Origin: Sphingomonas glaciei
Lineage (GTDB): Bacteria > Pseudomonadota > Alphaproteobacteria > Sphingomonadales > Sphingomonadaceae
Length of the DNA stretch: 64,000 nucleotides
Assembly (NCBI RefSeq): GCF_023380025.1
Contig: NZ_CP097253.1
Span: 2,389,001-2,453,000, forward strand
Direction: 5' to 3'
Shown: positions 54,075 to 63,626 of the stretch, piece by piece
How the letters are laid out: every line of letters starts with the position of its first letter
Position numbering within the stretch: position 1 is the first letter of the stretch
Made by a program: the position numbers and the translations under genes
Notes under the pieces: model-generated
The model's database searches: none
Seen by the model: the letters and a program-made list of their open reading frames with translations, nothing else
Told to the model about the DNA's origin: nothing

Positions 54075-54869
54075 ATGGATGAAGTGACCAGCGAAACCGG
54101 CACGGTCGGAGAGCAATTGCGCAACGCGCGCGAGCGCGAGGGCATCACGCTCGAGGACGTCGCGGCGCGGACCCGTATTCCGACCCGCCACCTGCAGAGC
54201 CTCGAGGACGGTGAGTGGGACAAGCTACCCGCGCCGATGTACACGGTCGGTTTCGCCAAGAGCTATGCCGGGATGGTCGGGCTCGACCGGGGAGAGATCG
54301 GCGACGCGCTGAAGCTTGAGATGGGTGCCGGTGCCCTGGCTGCCCGTCCCGAGGCGCAGGTCTTCGAACCGGCCGATCCGGCGCGGGTAATGCCGCGCTG
54401 GCTGGTGCTGCTGGCGCTGGTGGCACTAGTCGCCGTCGCCGCCGCTTTCCTGTGGAACCGCAATCGCACGCTTTCCGCCGACGACAGCCCGGTGGCCGAA
54501 GCCGAGGCACCCGCCACAGCTACCCAGCCGGCAGTAGGCGCGGCGCCGGTCGCGGCGACGGCGCCGGGCGGACCGGTGGTGATCACCGCCAACGAGCCGA
54601 CCTGGATCCAGGTCAGCGAGCGCGGCGGCGCCAACCTGTTCCAGGGAGAGCTGGCGTCGGGCCAGAGCTATGAGGTGCCGACTACCGCCACCGCGCCGGT
54701 GCTGCGGACCGGTCGGCCGCAATCGATCCGCATCTCGGTCGGGACGGCCGATGCGCCCGCGGTGGGCGAAGCGGACCGTACGGTCAGCAACGTGTCGCTG
54801 CTCGGCCCCGACCTGATGCGTGGCCCGGGTGCAACGCCCACCACCACCCCGCCCACCCCGCAACGCTAG
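54075..54869 (+). CDS. RodZ-like HTH membrane protein
   Basis: 264 residues. HTH near 10-75 (GEQLRNAREREGITLEDVAARTRIPTRHLQSLEDGEW), then PMYTVGFAKSYAGMVGLD. One transmembrane helix about 112-130 (WLVLLALVALVAVAAAFLW) and a periplasmic DUF4115-type domain (ITANEPTWIQVSERGGANLFQGELASGQ). This layout is RodZ, which links MreB to the cell-wall machinery. Position before cpoB is common in alphaproteobacteria. Not followed by an ispG gene here. Confidence 0.85.
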   Translation: MDEVTSETGTVGEQLRNAREREGITLEDVAARTRIPTRHLQSLEDGEWDKLPAPMYTVGFAKSYAGMVGLDRGEIGDALKLEMGAGALAARPEAQVFEPADPARVMPRWLVLLALVALVAVAAAFLWNRNRTLSADDSPVAEAEAPATATQPAVGAAPVAATAPGGPVVITANEPTWIQVSERGGANLFQGELASGQSYEVPTTATAPVLRTGRPQSIRISVGTADAPAVGEADRTVSNVSLLGPDLMRGPGATPTTTPPTPQR

Positions 54870-54911
54870 TTCATCGGGCGCTAAGCCCGGTCACAGCACG
54901 GAAATGACGTC

Positions 54912-55784
54912 ATGAAGCACATTCTCCTCCTGGGCCTTGCGGCCCTCACGCTCACGGTTCCGGCCGCCGCGCAGAAGCAGCAGCCGACCCCGGAAGACAG
55001 GATCTATCGCCTCGAGCGGCAGACCCGCCAGTTGCAGCGGCAGGTGTTCCCCAAGGGTCAGCCGGCGGACACCGCGGGCTTCGACGATTCCCCGGCCGCC
55101 AGCCAGGTGGTGGTGGTTGCGCTGTCCAACCGGATCGACGCGCTGGAGCGGCAGCTGGCGGAATCGACCCGGCTGGCCGAGGAGAATGGCAACCGCGTCG
55201 CGACGCTTGAGACCGAGATCGCGCGGATGCGGACCGACCTCGACGCGCGGCTGCGGGCGGTGGAGGCCGGCGGTGCCGCGACCCAGCCGGCAGGGGCTGC
55301 GGGCGAAACGGCGGCAGCGCCCGAGCTGGTGACCGCCGCTCCGGTCCGCACGGTCGAGGCCGCGCCGCCGCGCCCGGTGCGCACCGGAGATGCTACCGCC
55401 GACGGCGAGGCGGCTTATGACGTCGGCTATCAATTGTGGCTGCAGAAGCGCTACCCGCAGGCGGTGACCGCGCTGCGCTCGATGGCGTCGAGCTTCCCAG
55501 GGCACCGCCGGGTCAGCTGGGCCAACAACCTGGCCGGTCGCGCCCTGCTCGACAGCGGGCAGCCGCGCGCAGCGGCCGAGGCTTTGCTCGCCAATTATCG
55601 CGGCAATCCCAAGGGCGAACGGGCGGCGGACAGCCTCTTCTACCTTGGCGAGGCGCTGGTTGCGCTGAAGCAGCCGGCGCAGGCCTGCAAGGCCTATGCC
55701 GAGCTGGAAGAGGTTTATGGCGGGTCGATGCGCGCCGACCTGCAGAAGCTGCTGCCCCCGGCCAAGACCCGGGCGCGCTGCTGA
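54912..55784 (+). CDS. cpoB: Tol-Pal system coordinator CpoB (YbgF-like)
   Basis: 290 residues. Signal peptide MKHILLLGLAALTLTVPAAA, an N-terminal coiled coil (DRIYRLERQTRQLQRQV and NRIDALERQLAESTRLAEE), a Pro/Ala linker and C-terminal TPRs: AAYDVGYQLWLQKRYPQAVTALRSMASSFPGH, ARALLDSGQPRAAAEALLANY and ADSLFYLGEALVALKQPAQACKAYAELEEVYG. CpoB co-ordinates Tol-Pal with peptidoglycan synthesis at division. The stop overlaps the tilS start (TGATG). Confidence 0.87.
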   Translation: MKHILLLGLAALTLTVPAAAQKQQPTPEDRIYRLERQTRQLQRQVFPKGQPADTAGFDDSPAASQVVVVALSNRIDALERQLAESTRLAEENGNRVATLETEIARMRTDLDARLRAVEAGGAATQPAGAAGETAAAPELVTAAPVRTVEAAPPRPVRTGDATADGEAAYDVGYQLWLQKRYPQAVTALRSMASSFPGHRRVSWANNLAGRALLDSGQPRAAAEALLANYRGNPKGERAADSLFYLGEALVALKQPAQACKAYAELEEVYGGSMRADLQKLLPPAKTRARC

Positions 55785-56746
55785 TGACCGCCGCCGTCCC
55801 GGCCGACGCCGGGACGCGGCTGGCGGCGGCGCTCGACCGCCTCGTCCCCGACGGACAGCTGGGTATCGCCGTTTCCGGCGGTCCGGACAGCCTCGCGCTT
55901 CTGCTGCTCGCGGCCTCGGCGCGGCCAGGCAGGGTGCGGGCAGCGACGGTCGATCACCGATTGAGGCCGGAGAATGCCGACGAAGCAACAATGGTCGCGG
56001 ACCTGTGCGCCAAGCTTGGCGTGCCGCACGACATCCTGTCGCTGACGGTCGGGCAGGGCGCGAGCCTGCAGGCCCGGGCGCGCGAGGCGCGCTATGCGGC
56101 GCTGGGGGAGTGGGCGGCGTCGCACGGGCTGGCGTCGGTGGCGACGGCGCATCATGCCGACGATCAGGCCGAGACCCTGCTGATGCGGCTTGCCCGCGGA
56201 AGCGGCCTCGGCGGGCTCAGCGGCATTCGGGAGAGGGCGGAGATCGGCGGCTGCCGGGTGGTCCGGCCGTTGCTGCAGACTCGTAAGGCTGAGTTGGTGG
56301 AGATTGTCACCGACGCCGGCTGGACCCCCGTGTCAGATCCCGCCAACTCCGATCCGCGTCACGAGCGAACGCGGGTCAGGAAATTGCTGGCGGCAGTAGA
56401 ATGGCTCGATCCCCAACGCTTGGCACGCAGCGCGGCGGCGCTGGCCGAGGCCAGCGAGGCGCTCGATGCGGCGGTCGAGCAGGCTCGCCAGCGTCACCTA
56501 GCGCCAAGCGCCGACGGGATGGTGCTGCGCGACATTCCACTGCTTCCTCGCGAGATCCGCCGGCGCCTTTTGCTGGCAGCCCTTGCAGCATTCGAGACCC
56601 GGCCGAGCGGCCCCGAACTCGACCGCCTGCTAGCAGCGCTGGACGAAGGGCGGAGGGCGACCGTTGGGCTGGCGAAAGTCACGCCGGAGGCCGGTGGAGT
56701 GTGGCGGATCGAACTGGCACCTCCGCGCCGCCAATTGCATACATAA
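55784..56746 (+). CDS. tilS: tRNA(Ile)-lysidine synthetase
   Basis: 320 residues. The PP-loop GIAVSGGPDSLALLLL, VRAATVDHRLRPENADEATMV, the ATHHADDQAETLLMRLARGSGLGGL region and PLLQTRKAELVEIV are the N-type ATP pyrophosphatase motifs of TilS, which modifies C34 of tRNA-Ile(CAU). The C-terminal substrate domain is short, typical of alphaproteobacteria. Essential gene; coupled to cpoB. Confidence 0.94.
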   Translation: MTAAVPADAGTRLAAALDRLVPDGQLGIAVSGGPDSLALLLLAASARPGRVRAATVDHRLRPENADEATMVADLCAKLGVPHDILSLTVGQGASLQARAREARYAALGEWAASHGLASVATAHHADDQAETLLMRLARGSGLGGLSGIRERAEIGGCRVVRPLLQTRKAELVEIVTDAGWTPVSDPANSDPRHERTRVRKLLAAVEWLDPQRLARSAAALAEASEALDAAVEQARQRHLAPSADGMVLRDIPLLPREIRRRLLLAALAAFETRPSGPELDRLLAALDEGRRATVGLAKVTPEAGGVWRIELAPPRRQLHT

Positions 56747-56792
56747 TGGATGTTTCCCGACCGTTGCGGACCGCAGGCGGCGATAATGAAGC

Positions 56793-57407
56793 ATGTCGCC
56801 GTCGCCGCATCTCGCTTCCGCCGGTGGCGATCCGGACCCGCAGCCGGGGAACGACGGCCAGTCACAGCCTGCGCGTCAGCCACGCACCAATCTGTTCCTG
56901 TCGGCCCAGCTGAGCCTGCCCGGCGAAGCGTCACGACCTGTTCGGGTCCGCAATCTCAGCGCGTCCGGGGCGCGGATCGACCTTCCTCAGCCGCCGCCCC
57001 GCGGCAGCACATTGCTGCTGTGCCGCGGGGCGGCGGAAGTTGCGGCGGAAGTGATGTGGAGCGCCGGGAGCAGCTGCGGCCTCCGCTTCACCGAAATTAT
57101 CGACGTCGCGCGCTGGATGCCGGACCGGCCGGGCGCGGCGGCACCGGCGAAAGCCCGCGAGCCGAGCCTCGCCGAGGAACTCGCGCTGGCCCGGCGGCTG
57201 GTCGACCGGCTGGAGGATGCCCTGTCGTCCGAGCCCGCGGTCGTGGCCGCGCTTGGGAAGGAGTTGCAGGCGCTGGACCTGCTGGGGCAGTTGTTGGCGT
57301 CGTCGGAGAAGCGGGCGGCCGGTTCGACCGTGCCGGCGATCCGCAGCCTGTGGCAGGCGATTGCCACCTTCCTGCGCACGCCACCGGCCAGCGGCGGCCG
57401 CGCTTAG
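56793..57407 (+). CDS. PilZ domain protein with helical C-terminus
   Basis: 204 residues. PilZ features near 25-110: RQPRTNLFLSAQLSLPGE and VRVRNLSASGARIDLPQ (N-x-S-x-x-G), ending with VMWSAGSSCGLRFTE. The Arg-rich motif is weaker than in the other two PilZ genes. The C-terminal half is alpha-helical (LAEELALARRLVDRLEDAL). Third PilZ gene of the window; 46 bases after tilS. Confidence 0.75.
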   Translation: MSPSPHLASAGGDPDPQPGNDGQSQPARQPRTNLFLSAQLSLPGEASRPVRVRNLSASGARIDLPQPPPRGSTLLLCRGAAEVAAEVMWSAGSSCGLRFTEIIDVARWMPDRPGAAAPAKAREPSLAEELALARRLVDRLEDALSSEPAVVAALGKELQALDLLGQLLASSEKRAAGSTVPAIRSLWQAIATFLRTPPASGGRA

Positions 57408-57411
57408 GGCG

Positions 57412-58269
57412 TCAGTTGGCGCTGATCGCCCGCGCCATGCTGTCGGAGAAGGCGACGCTGCGGACCCAGCCGGCGAACCCGTCGTAGATTGTCCGCGCGG
57501 CCTGCGCGATGGTCAGCGGACGGTCGGTGCCGCCACGGGCAAAGAAGGCGACTGCCAGGCGGCGTCCGTCGGGCAGGGTAAGATAGCCGACGTCGCTGGT
57601 GTAATTGTTGAGCGTTCCGGTCTTGTGGGCGATCGGGACCCCGGCCAGCAGCCCGCGGATGCGGTTCTTGCCGGTCGAGCAGCGCGCCATGACGTCGAGC
57701 AGATAGGCGCGGTTCGCCGGGGTCAGAATGTTCCCCTTGTCGAGGCTGCGCAGCATCTGGACCATTGCCACCGGCGTCGAACTGTCGCGCAGGTCCCACA
57801 GGTCGCGCTTGTCGGCGAGCAGGCGGGCGATGTTGCGGTCGACCCGCACGCCGCGGATCTGGTTATGCTCCAGCCATTCCTGGATCGCGCGCGGCCCGCC
57901 GAGGTTGCCGATCAGGAGGTCGGTCGAGACATTGTTCGACTTGATCATCATCGATTCGATCAAGGATCGTGCGCTTTGCCCGGCGATGCGATCGTTTAGC
58001 GTGCGGCGGCCGGATTCGACCTGGTCGAGATAGGCGGCGGCGACCGCAACCTTCATGGTCGAAGCCATCGGATAGGCCTTGTCCCCGTTGATCGCGACGG
58101 TTTCGCCGGTGGCGAGGTCGAGCGCGGCTACGCCGACGTCGCCAGACCGGCTCGCCAGCAGGGCGGCGAGTTGTTGTTCGAGGCTCTGCAGGTGCGGGCT
58201 GGAAGCGGCCAAGGCCGGCTGTGCGGCGACCAGGCTGAGAATCCAGGCGAGCAAGGCGAGAACGCGCAT
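57412..58269 (-). CDS. Class A beta-lactamase-like serine hydrolase
   Basis: 285 residues with signal peptide MRVLALLAWILSLVAAQPALAA, so periplasmic. The SxxK motif is in YPMASTMKVAVAAA, the SxN motif in MIKSNNVSTDLLIG (SNN instead of SDN), and the KTG in IAHKTGTLNNYTSDVGY. RDSSTPVAMVQMLRSL follows the usual class A order. A general-base Glu of the 166 position is not obvious in the omega-loop region, so activity on beta-lactams is uncertain; similar chromosomal proteins in sphingomonads are weak or non-hydrolytic. Convergent with the PilZ gene. Confidence 0.82.
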   Translation of the reverse strand: MRVLALLAWILSLVAAQPALAASSPHLQSLEQQLAALLASRSGDVGVAALDLATGETVAINGDKAYPMASTMKVAVAAAYLDQVESGRRTLNDRIAGQSARSLIESMMIKSNNVSTDLLIGNLGGPRAIQEWLEHNQIRGVRVDRNIARLLADKRDLWDLRDSSTPVAMVQMLRSLDKGNILTPANRAYLLDVMARCSTGKNRIRGLLAGVPIAHKTGTLNNYTSDVGYLTLPDGRRLAVAFFARGGTDRPLTIAQAARTIYDGFAGWVRSVAFSDSMARAISAN

Positions 58270-58527
58270 CTGGGCTCCATCATCACTTCGGAAGAACCGA
58301 CGTCCTGCCCCTTATGGAGGCCGGCGGCTCAATGCTTCCTTAACGGTAAGTCTAAGTTCCGTGGCCGAACAAGCGGTTGAGGCGGACGTGAGGCGAGCTG
58401 TGTCGTCGCTGCGGCGAAACGAGTCTGCTGTGCGGCAATGACACAGAAAGAGACAGTTTACGGCATTGAGCCGGGCTTCGAGACCAGCCCTCTAGGCGCT
58501 GGCTACCCCATCACCTACATTGCCCGC
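58270..58527. other. Intergenic region upstream of ftsH
   Basis: About 260 bases that must hold the ftsH promoter. No clear heat-shock or sigma-70 consensus is seen. An in-frame ATG at 58438 would lengthen FtsH by 30 residues that do not resemble the family's N-terminus; it has no RBS. Confidence 0.35.
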
Positions 58528-60477
<1,950 letters not shown>

Positions 60478-60500
60478 CCGCTTACCTGCGCACTGAATTG

Positions 60501-60535
60501 GCGCCGTCCCGGCTTCGGCTGGGGCGGCGCTTTTT
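60501..60535 (+). terminator. Intrinsic terminator of ftsH
   Basis: GCGCCGTCCCGGC-TTCG-GCTGGGGCGGCGC is a long GC stem with a UUCG tetraloop followed by TTTTT. A textbook Rho-independent terminator, 23 bases after the ftsH stop. Confidence 0.9.
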
Positions 60536-60581
60536 CGTGCAGTTCACTTTGCCTTCATCGCCGGATGGGCCATGAGGCGGT

Positions 60582-60961
60582 ATGTATCGCTTCCTGGCTG
60601 CTGCCCTGCTCCTCGCCTCCGCCGTTCCCGCCGCCGCCGCGGCACCGGGCACCGCCGAAAACTTCCTCAACCGCGCAGACCGACTGGTCGCCAAGGGTCC
60701 GCTGGCGCTGGTCGACGCCGACTACAAGAATCTGAAGCGCGAAGGCACGGCGGCGGGCGACAGCATCCGCCTCGAGCGCGAGGCGGCGGAAAAGGCCGGC
60801 AAGCCGATTCTCTACTGCAGCCCCCCAAGCCGCGCGCCGAACTGGGCAACATGGAATTCCTCACCGCGCTGCGGAAGATCCCGCAGGCCCAGCGCCAGCG
60901 GCTGACCCTGCGCGCGGCGATGCTGCAGGTGCTGCAGCGCAAATACCCCTGCAAGCGCTGA
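60582..60961 (+). pseudogene. Secreted KYPC-family protein, copy 1, frameshifted in a C-run
   Basis: Signal peptide MYRFLAAALLLASAVPAAAAAP followed by FLNRADRLVAKGPLALVDADYKNLKREGTAAGDSIRLEREAAEKAGKP and a Cys. At CCCCCC (about 60819-60825) the frame changes; the neighbouring frame continues with PPKPRAELGNMEFLTALRKIPQAQRQRLTLRAAM and ends in KYPCKR at 60961, matching copy 2. One C missing from the run explains this. Without a fix, the protein ends at 60905 with an unrelated tail. Product joined: about 126 residues. Confidence 0.72.
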
Positions 60962-60987
60962 GCGTTTCATCCTCAAGAGGAGCCTTG

Positions 60988-61374
60988 ATGCGACCTTTAA
61001 GCTTAGCCCTTGGCGCAGGACTGCTGACGCTTGCCGCGACTCCGCTGGCCGCCCAATCGATGAACGCCGAGGTTTATCACCAGCGCGCCGCCGCCTTGTT
61101 CAAGAAGGGTCCGCTGGCGCTGTTCAGCCGCGGCGAGATCAAGGCGCTGACCGATGAAGGGCGAAAGGCCGGTCTGAAGTCGCGCGAACAGCGCCTGGCC
61201 GTGCTCAAGGCTGGCGGCAAGCCCCGTTCCTGCCCGCCGGAAGGCCAGCAAGGTATAGGACCCGAGGAGTTCATGAAGCGGCTGAGCGCCATTCCGAAAT
61301 CCGAGCGTCAGCGGATCGACATGACCGAGGCGATGACCCGTATCTCGGCCGCGAAATATCCCTGCCCGGCCTAG
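60988..61374 (+). CDS. Secreted KYPC-family protein, copy 2 (unknown function)
   Basis: 128 residues with signal peptide MRPLSLALGAGLLTLAATPLAAQ. Mature part: AAALFKKGPLALFSRGEIKALTDEGRKAGLKSREQRLAVLKAGGKPRSCPPEG, EEFMKRLSAIPKSERQRIDMTEAM and terminal KYPCPA. It aligns along its length with copy 1: KGPLAL, EGxxAG, AGKPxxxCxP, EFxxxLxxIPxxxRQR, KYPC. The two conserved Cys are candidates for a disulfide. Tandem duplication, periplasmic location likely; no named domain is known to me. Confidence 0.72.
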   Translation: MRPLSLALGAGLLTLAATPLAAQSMNAEVYHQRAAALFKKGPLALFSRGEIKALTDEGRKAGLKSREQRLAVLKAGGKPRSCPPEGQQGIGPEEFMKRLSAIPKSERQRIDMTEAMTRISAAKYPCPA

Positions 61375-62426
61375 TCGAACAGACCCAGCAGAACGAGCGC
61401 GATCCCGAACAGGAGCACGATTGAGAAGGAGCCGACGCTCATCACTGCGGCCCGCCACAGGGCCGACAGGCGCGACAGCGAGTAGGCACCGCGTAGCTGG
61501 CGGTACATGTGGACGGGCGGAACGAACATCAGCAGCCCCACGCCCGGCAGTCCGGCCAGCTTGTACAGGCTTCCCGCCACCACGAGCAACGTCATGAAGC
61601 ACAGCGAATAGGTCACGAACACCGTGTGATCGTAGAGCCGCCAGCGCCGCGAGAAGGGAAACAGCAGCCACATCAGCGGAAGCGACAGGGGGATCAGCGC
61701 CCAGCTGTATTTGTAGCCGTTGCTCTTGAGCTTGAAGAACAAAAGCTCGGGGTTCTTCACGGCCTTGGCATAAGCCTCGTTGAGGCTGGCGATCGAAAAA
61801 GGAGTGTCGTCCGAGGCATGGGCCAGCGCCCCCGCCGCCCCCTTGGCCGCGATGTCGCGAGTGAGGGCGAGATCTTCGTTCTGCGAAGCGATCTTGCGAT
61901 CGATGGTCTGGACGGCCGCCTGGTCGCCGGTCGCCACCGCGGTCGTTCGCTCCGCCTCGAGCTCCCGCAGCCTGGCCTCGGATTCCCTCGCGCCTTTCTC
62001 GAGGCCGGCCTGCATTTGGCTGGTGTCGACGAACGCTGAGGAGGGCAGCTGGCTGACCACCGCGAACATCAGGAAGACGCCGAACAGGAACAAGGCGATC
62101 GGCGAAACGAAGCTGGCACGCTGGCCGTCGATATAGCGGCGGGTGAGCTCCCCCGGGCGCCATGCCAGCATCGGCAGCGTGCGCCAGATCTTGCCTTCGA
62201 AATGGAACACGCCGTGCAGCAGGTCGTGCCCGAAAGCGCCGAGCGAACGGTGGACGTGGGCATGCTGGCCGCAGGCGTGGCAATAGTCGCCGACCAGCGC
62301 GGTCCCGCAGTTGAGGCAGGCGCGCTCGGTGGTATGGCCGCTTCCGTCGACCCCGGTGGCGGGTTCCACGGTGCGCGCGGCCAGGCCCCCGGTGACGGCG
62401 TCGGCGATCGGTTCGATGGCGTTCAT
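61371..62426 (-). CDS. DUF3667 zinc-ribbon membrane protein
   Basis: 351 residues. N-terminal zinc ribbon CLNCGTALVGDYCHACGQ (four Cys in two CxxC pairs) near residues 37-55, followed by the DUF3667 signature HDLLHGVFHFEGKIWRTLPMLAWRPGELTRRYIDGQRASFVSPIALFLF. The central part is a charged coiled coil (LEKGARESEARLRELEAERT), then four transmembrane helices in the C-terminal 130 residues. Function unknown. Convergent with copy 2 of the KYPC gene (stops overlap) and divergent from nadD. Confidence 0.85.
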   Translation of the reverse strand: MNAIEPIADAVTGGLAARTVEPATGVDGSGHTTERACLNCGTALVGDYCHACGQHAHVHRSLGAFGHDLLHGVFHFEGKIWRTLPMLAWRPGELTRRYIDGQRASFVSPIALFLFGVFLMFAVVSQLPSSAFVDTSQMQAGLEKGARESEARLRELEAERTTAVATGDQAAVQTIDRKIASQNEDLALTRDIAAKGAAGALAHASDDTPFSIASLNEAYAKAVKNPELLFFKLKSNGYKYSWALIPLSLPLMWLLFPFSRRWRLYDHTVFVTYSLCFMTLLVVAGSLYKLAGLPGVGLLMFVPPVHMYRQLRGAYSLSRLSALWRAAVMSVGSFSIVLLFGIALVLLGLFD

Positions 62427-62488
62427 GTGTGGCAGTTCCCCACCCCGAGAGTGGCAGAGGGAGCCGGGCGCTGCTAGCCCCTGCCGGC

Positions 62489-63139
62489 ATGGCTCGGCGC
62501 ATCGGTCTTCTTGGGGGCAGCTTCAATCCCGCGCACCGGGCACATCGGGCGATGAGCCTGGCCGCCGCCGCCGCGCTCGGGCTGGACGAGGTGTGGTGGC
62601 TGGTCAGCCCCGGCAATCCGCTCAAGCCCAAGGCGGGCATGGCACCCTACCCGGCGCGGATCGCTTCGGCCCGGCAGCTCGCCCGGCGCTCGATCATCCG
62701 GGTCAGCGATATTGAGCAGCGGCTGGGCACGGTCTACACCGTCGATACCCTTGCCAAGCTCACCCGGCGCTACCCCCGCCACCGCTTCATCTGGCTGATG
62801 GGCGAGGACACTGTGGCGCAATTTCATCAGTGGAAGAACTGGCGTCAGCTGGCTTCAACCGTGCCGATTGCCGTTTTGTCCCGTCCGGGGTATGACGATG
62901 ACGCCCGCACGGCTCGCGTGTCGGGCTGGCTCCGGCGCTTCGTCCGGCCTGGGGCGCAGGCACGGGACTGGACGCGTTGGAGTGCCCCGGCGATCGTCTT
63001 CCTGGGCTTACCGCCTGACCGGACTTCCGCAACGCAGCTCCGCGTCGCCGACCCCTTTTGGCACCAACGTTTCGCTCGCAACACGAACCGCGGTTCGGGC
63101 GTTACTCTTTCCGCAGAACACAGGAGACACCTTGGCTGA
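62489..63139 (+). CDS. nadD: Nicotinate-nucleotide adenylyltransferase
   Basis: 216 residues; makes deamido-NAD from NaMN and ATP. IGLLGGSFNPAHRAHRAM is the nucleotidyltransferase loop, here HRAH in place of the usual HxGH; VWWLVSPGNPLKP, TVYTVDTLAKLTRRYP, FIWLMGEDTVAQFHQWKNW and RTSATQLR (S/T-rich ATP-binding motif) agree with NadD. Start ATG 62489. The nadD-rsfS-rlmH order is the standard alphaproteobacterial one; rsfS begins within the last codons. Confidence 0.9.
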   Translation: MARRIGLLGGSFNPAHRAHRAMSLAAAAALGLDEVWWLVSPGNPLKPKAGMAPYPARIASARQLARRSIIRVSDIEQRLGTVYTVDTLAKLTRRYPRHRFIWLMGEDTVAQFHQWKNWRQLASTVPIAVLSRPGYDDDARTARVSGWLRRFVRPGAQARDWTRWSAPAIVFLGLPPDRTSATQLRVADPFWHQRFARNTNRGSGVTLSAEHRRHLG

Positions 63140-63518
63140 CACCCCTGAAATGGTCGGCGCCCGCACGCCGGCTTCCGTCGAGGACATTCATGCGGCCGTG
63201 CTCCGCAGCCTCGACGACGATCAGGCTGTCGAGGTGGTTTCCATTCCGCTCGCCGGCAAGTCGAGCATCGCCGACCATATGGTGATCGCCTCGGGCCGCT
63301 CGACCCGCCAGGTCGCCAGTATGGCGACCAAGCTCGCCGAGCGCCTGAAGCAGGATCATGGCAAGCTGGTCCGGATCGAGGGCCTGCCGACCGCCGACTG
63401 GGTGCTGATCGACGCCGACGACGTGATCGTCCACCTGTTCCGGCCCGAGGTGCGCAGCTTCTACAATCTGGAGCGGATGTGGGCGTTCGGCGACGAAAAG
63501 GCCGCTGCCGCGGGGTGA
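63132..63518 (+). CDS. rsfS: Ribosome silencing factor RsfS
   Basis: 128 residues from a TTG start with AGGAG 6 bases before it, overlapping nadD by 8 bases; an ATG at 63150 is the alternative. The core LDDDQAVEVVSIPLAGKSSIADHMVIASGRSTRQV, LVRIEGLPTADWVLIDADDVIVHLFRPEVRSFYNLERMW is the RsfS/Iojap fold that binds L14 of the large subunit and blocks subunit joining in starvation. Confidence 0.94.
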   Translation: MADTPEMVGARTPASVEDIHAAVLRSLDDDQAVEVVSIPLAGKSSIADHMVIASGRSTRQVASMATKLAERLKQDHGKLVRIEGLPTADWVLIDADDVIVHLFRPEVRSFYNLERMWAFGDEKAAAAG

Positions 63519-63534
63519 GTCCCTTCATGCGGGG

Positions 63535-63610
63535 CCCTTCGACTTCGTGCTTCGCACTCCGCTCAGGACCAACGATAGTTGCTTCGTTCGCCCTGAGCGA
63601 AGTCGAAGGG
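63535..63610. repeat. REP-like inverted repeat between rsfS and rlmH
   Basis: Left arm starts CCCTTCGACTTCG (63535) and contains a short insertion; right arm TCGTTCGCCCTGAGCGAAG... (63584-63610) ends GTCGAAGGG. The right arm matches the repeat between ubiG and lysC almost base for base, so both belong to one dispersed family. Confidence 0.75.
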
Positions 63611-63626
63611 CGCTGAGCCCCGACCG

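Noticed and set aside
58438-58527. N-terminal extension of FtsH from ATG 58438
   Set aside because: No RBS, and the 30 added residues do not resemble FtsH; the internal ATG gives the family's usual start.
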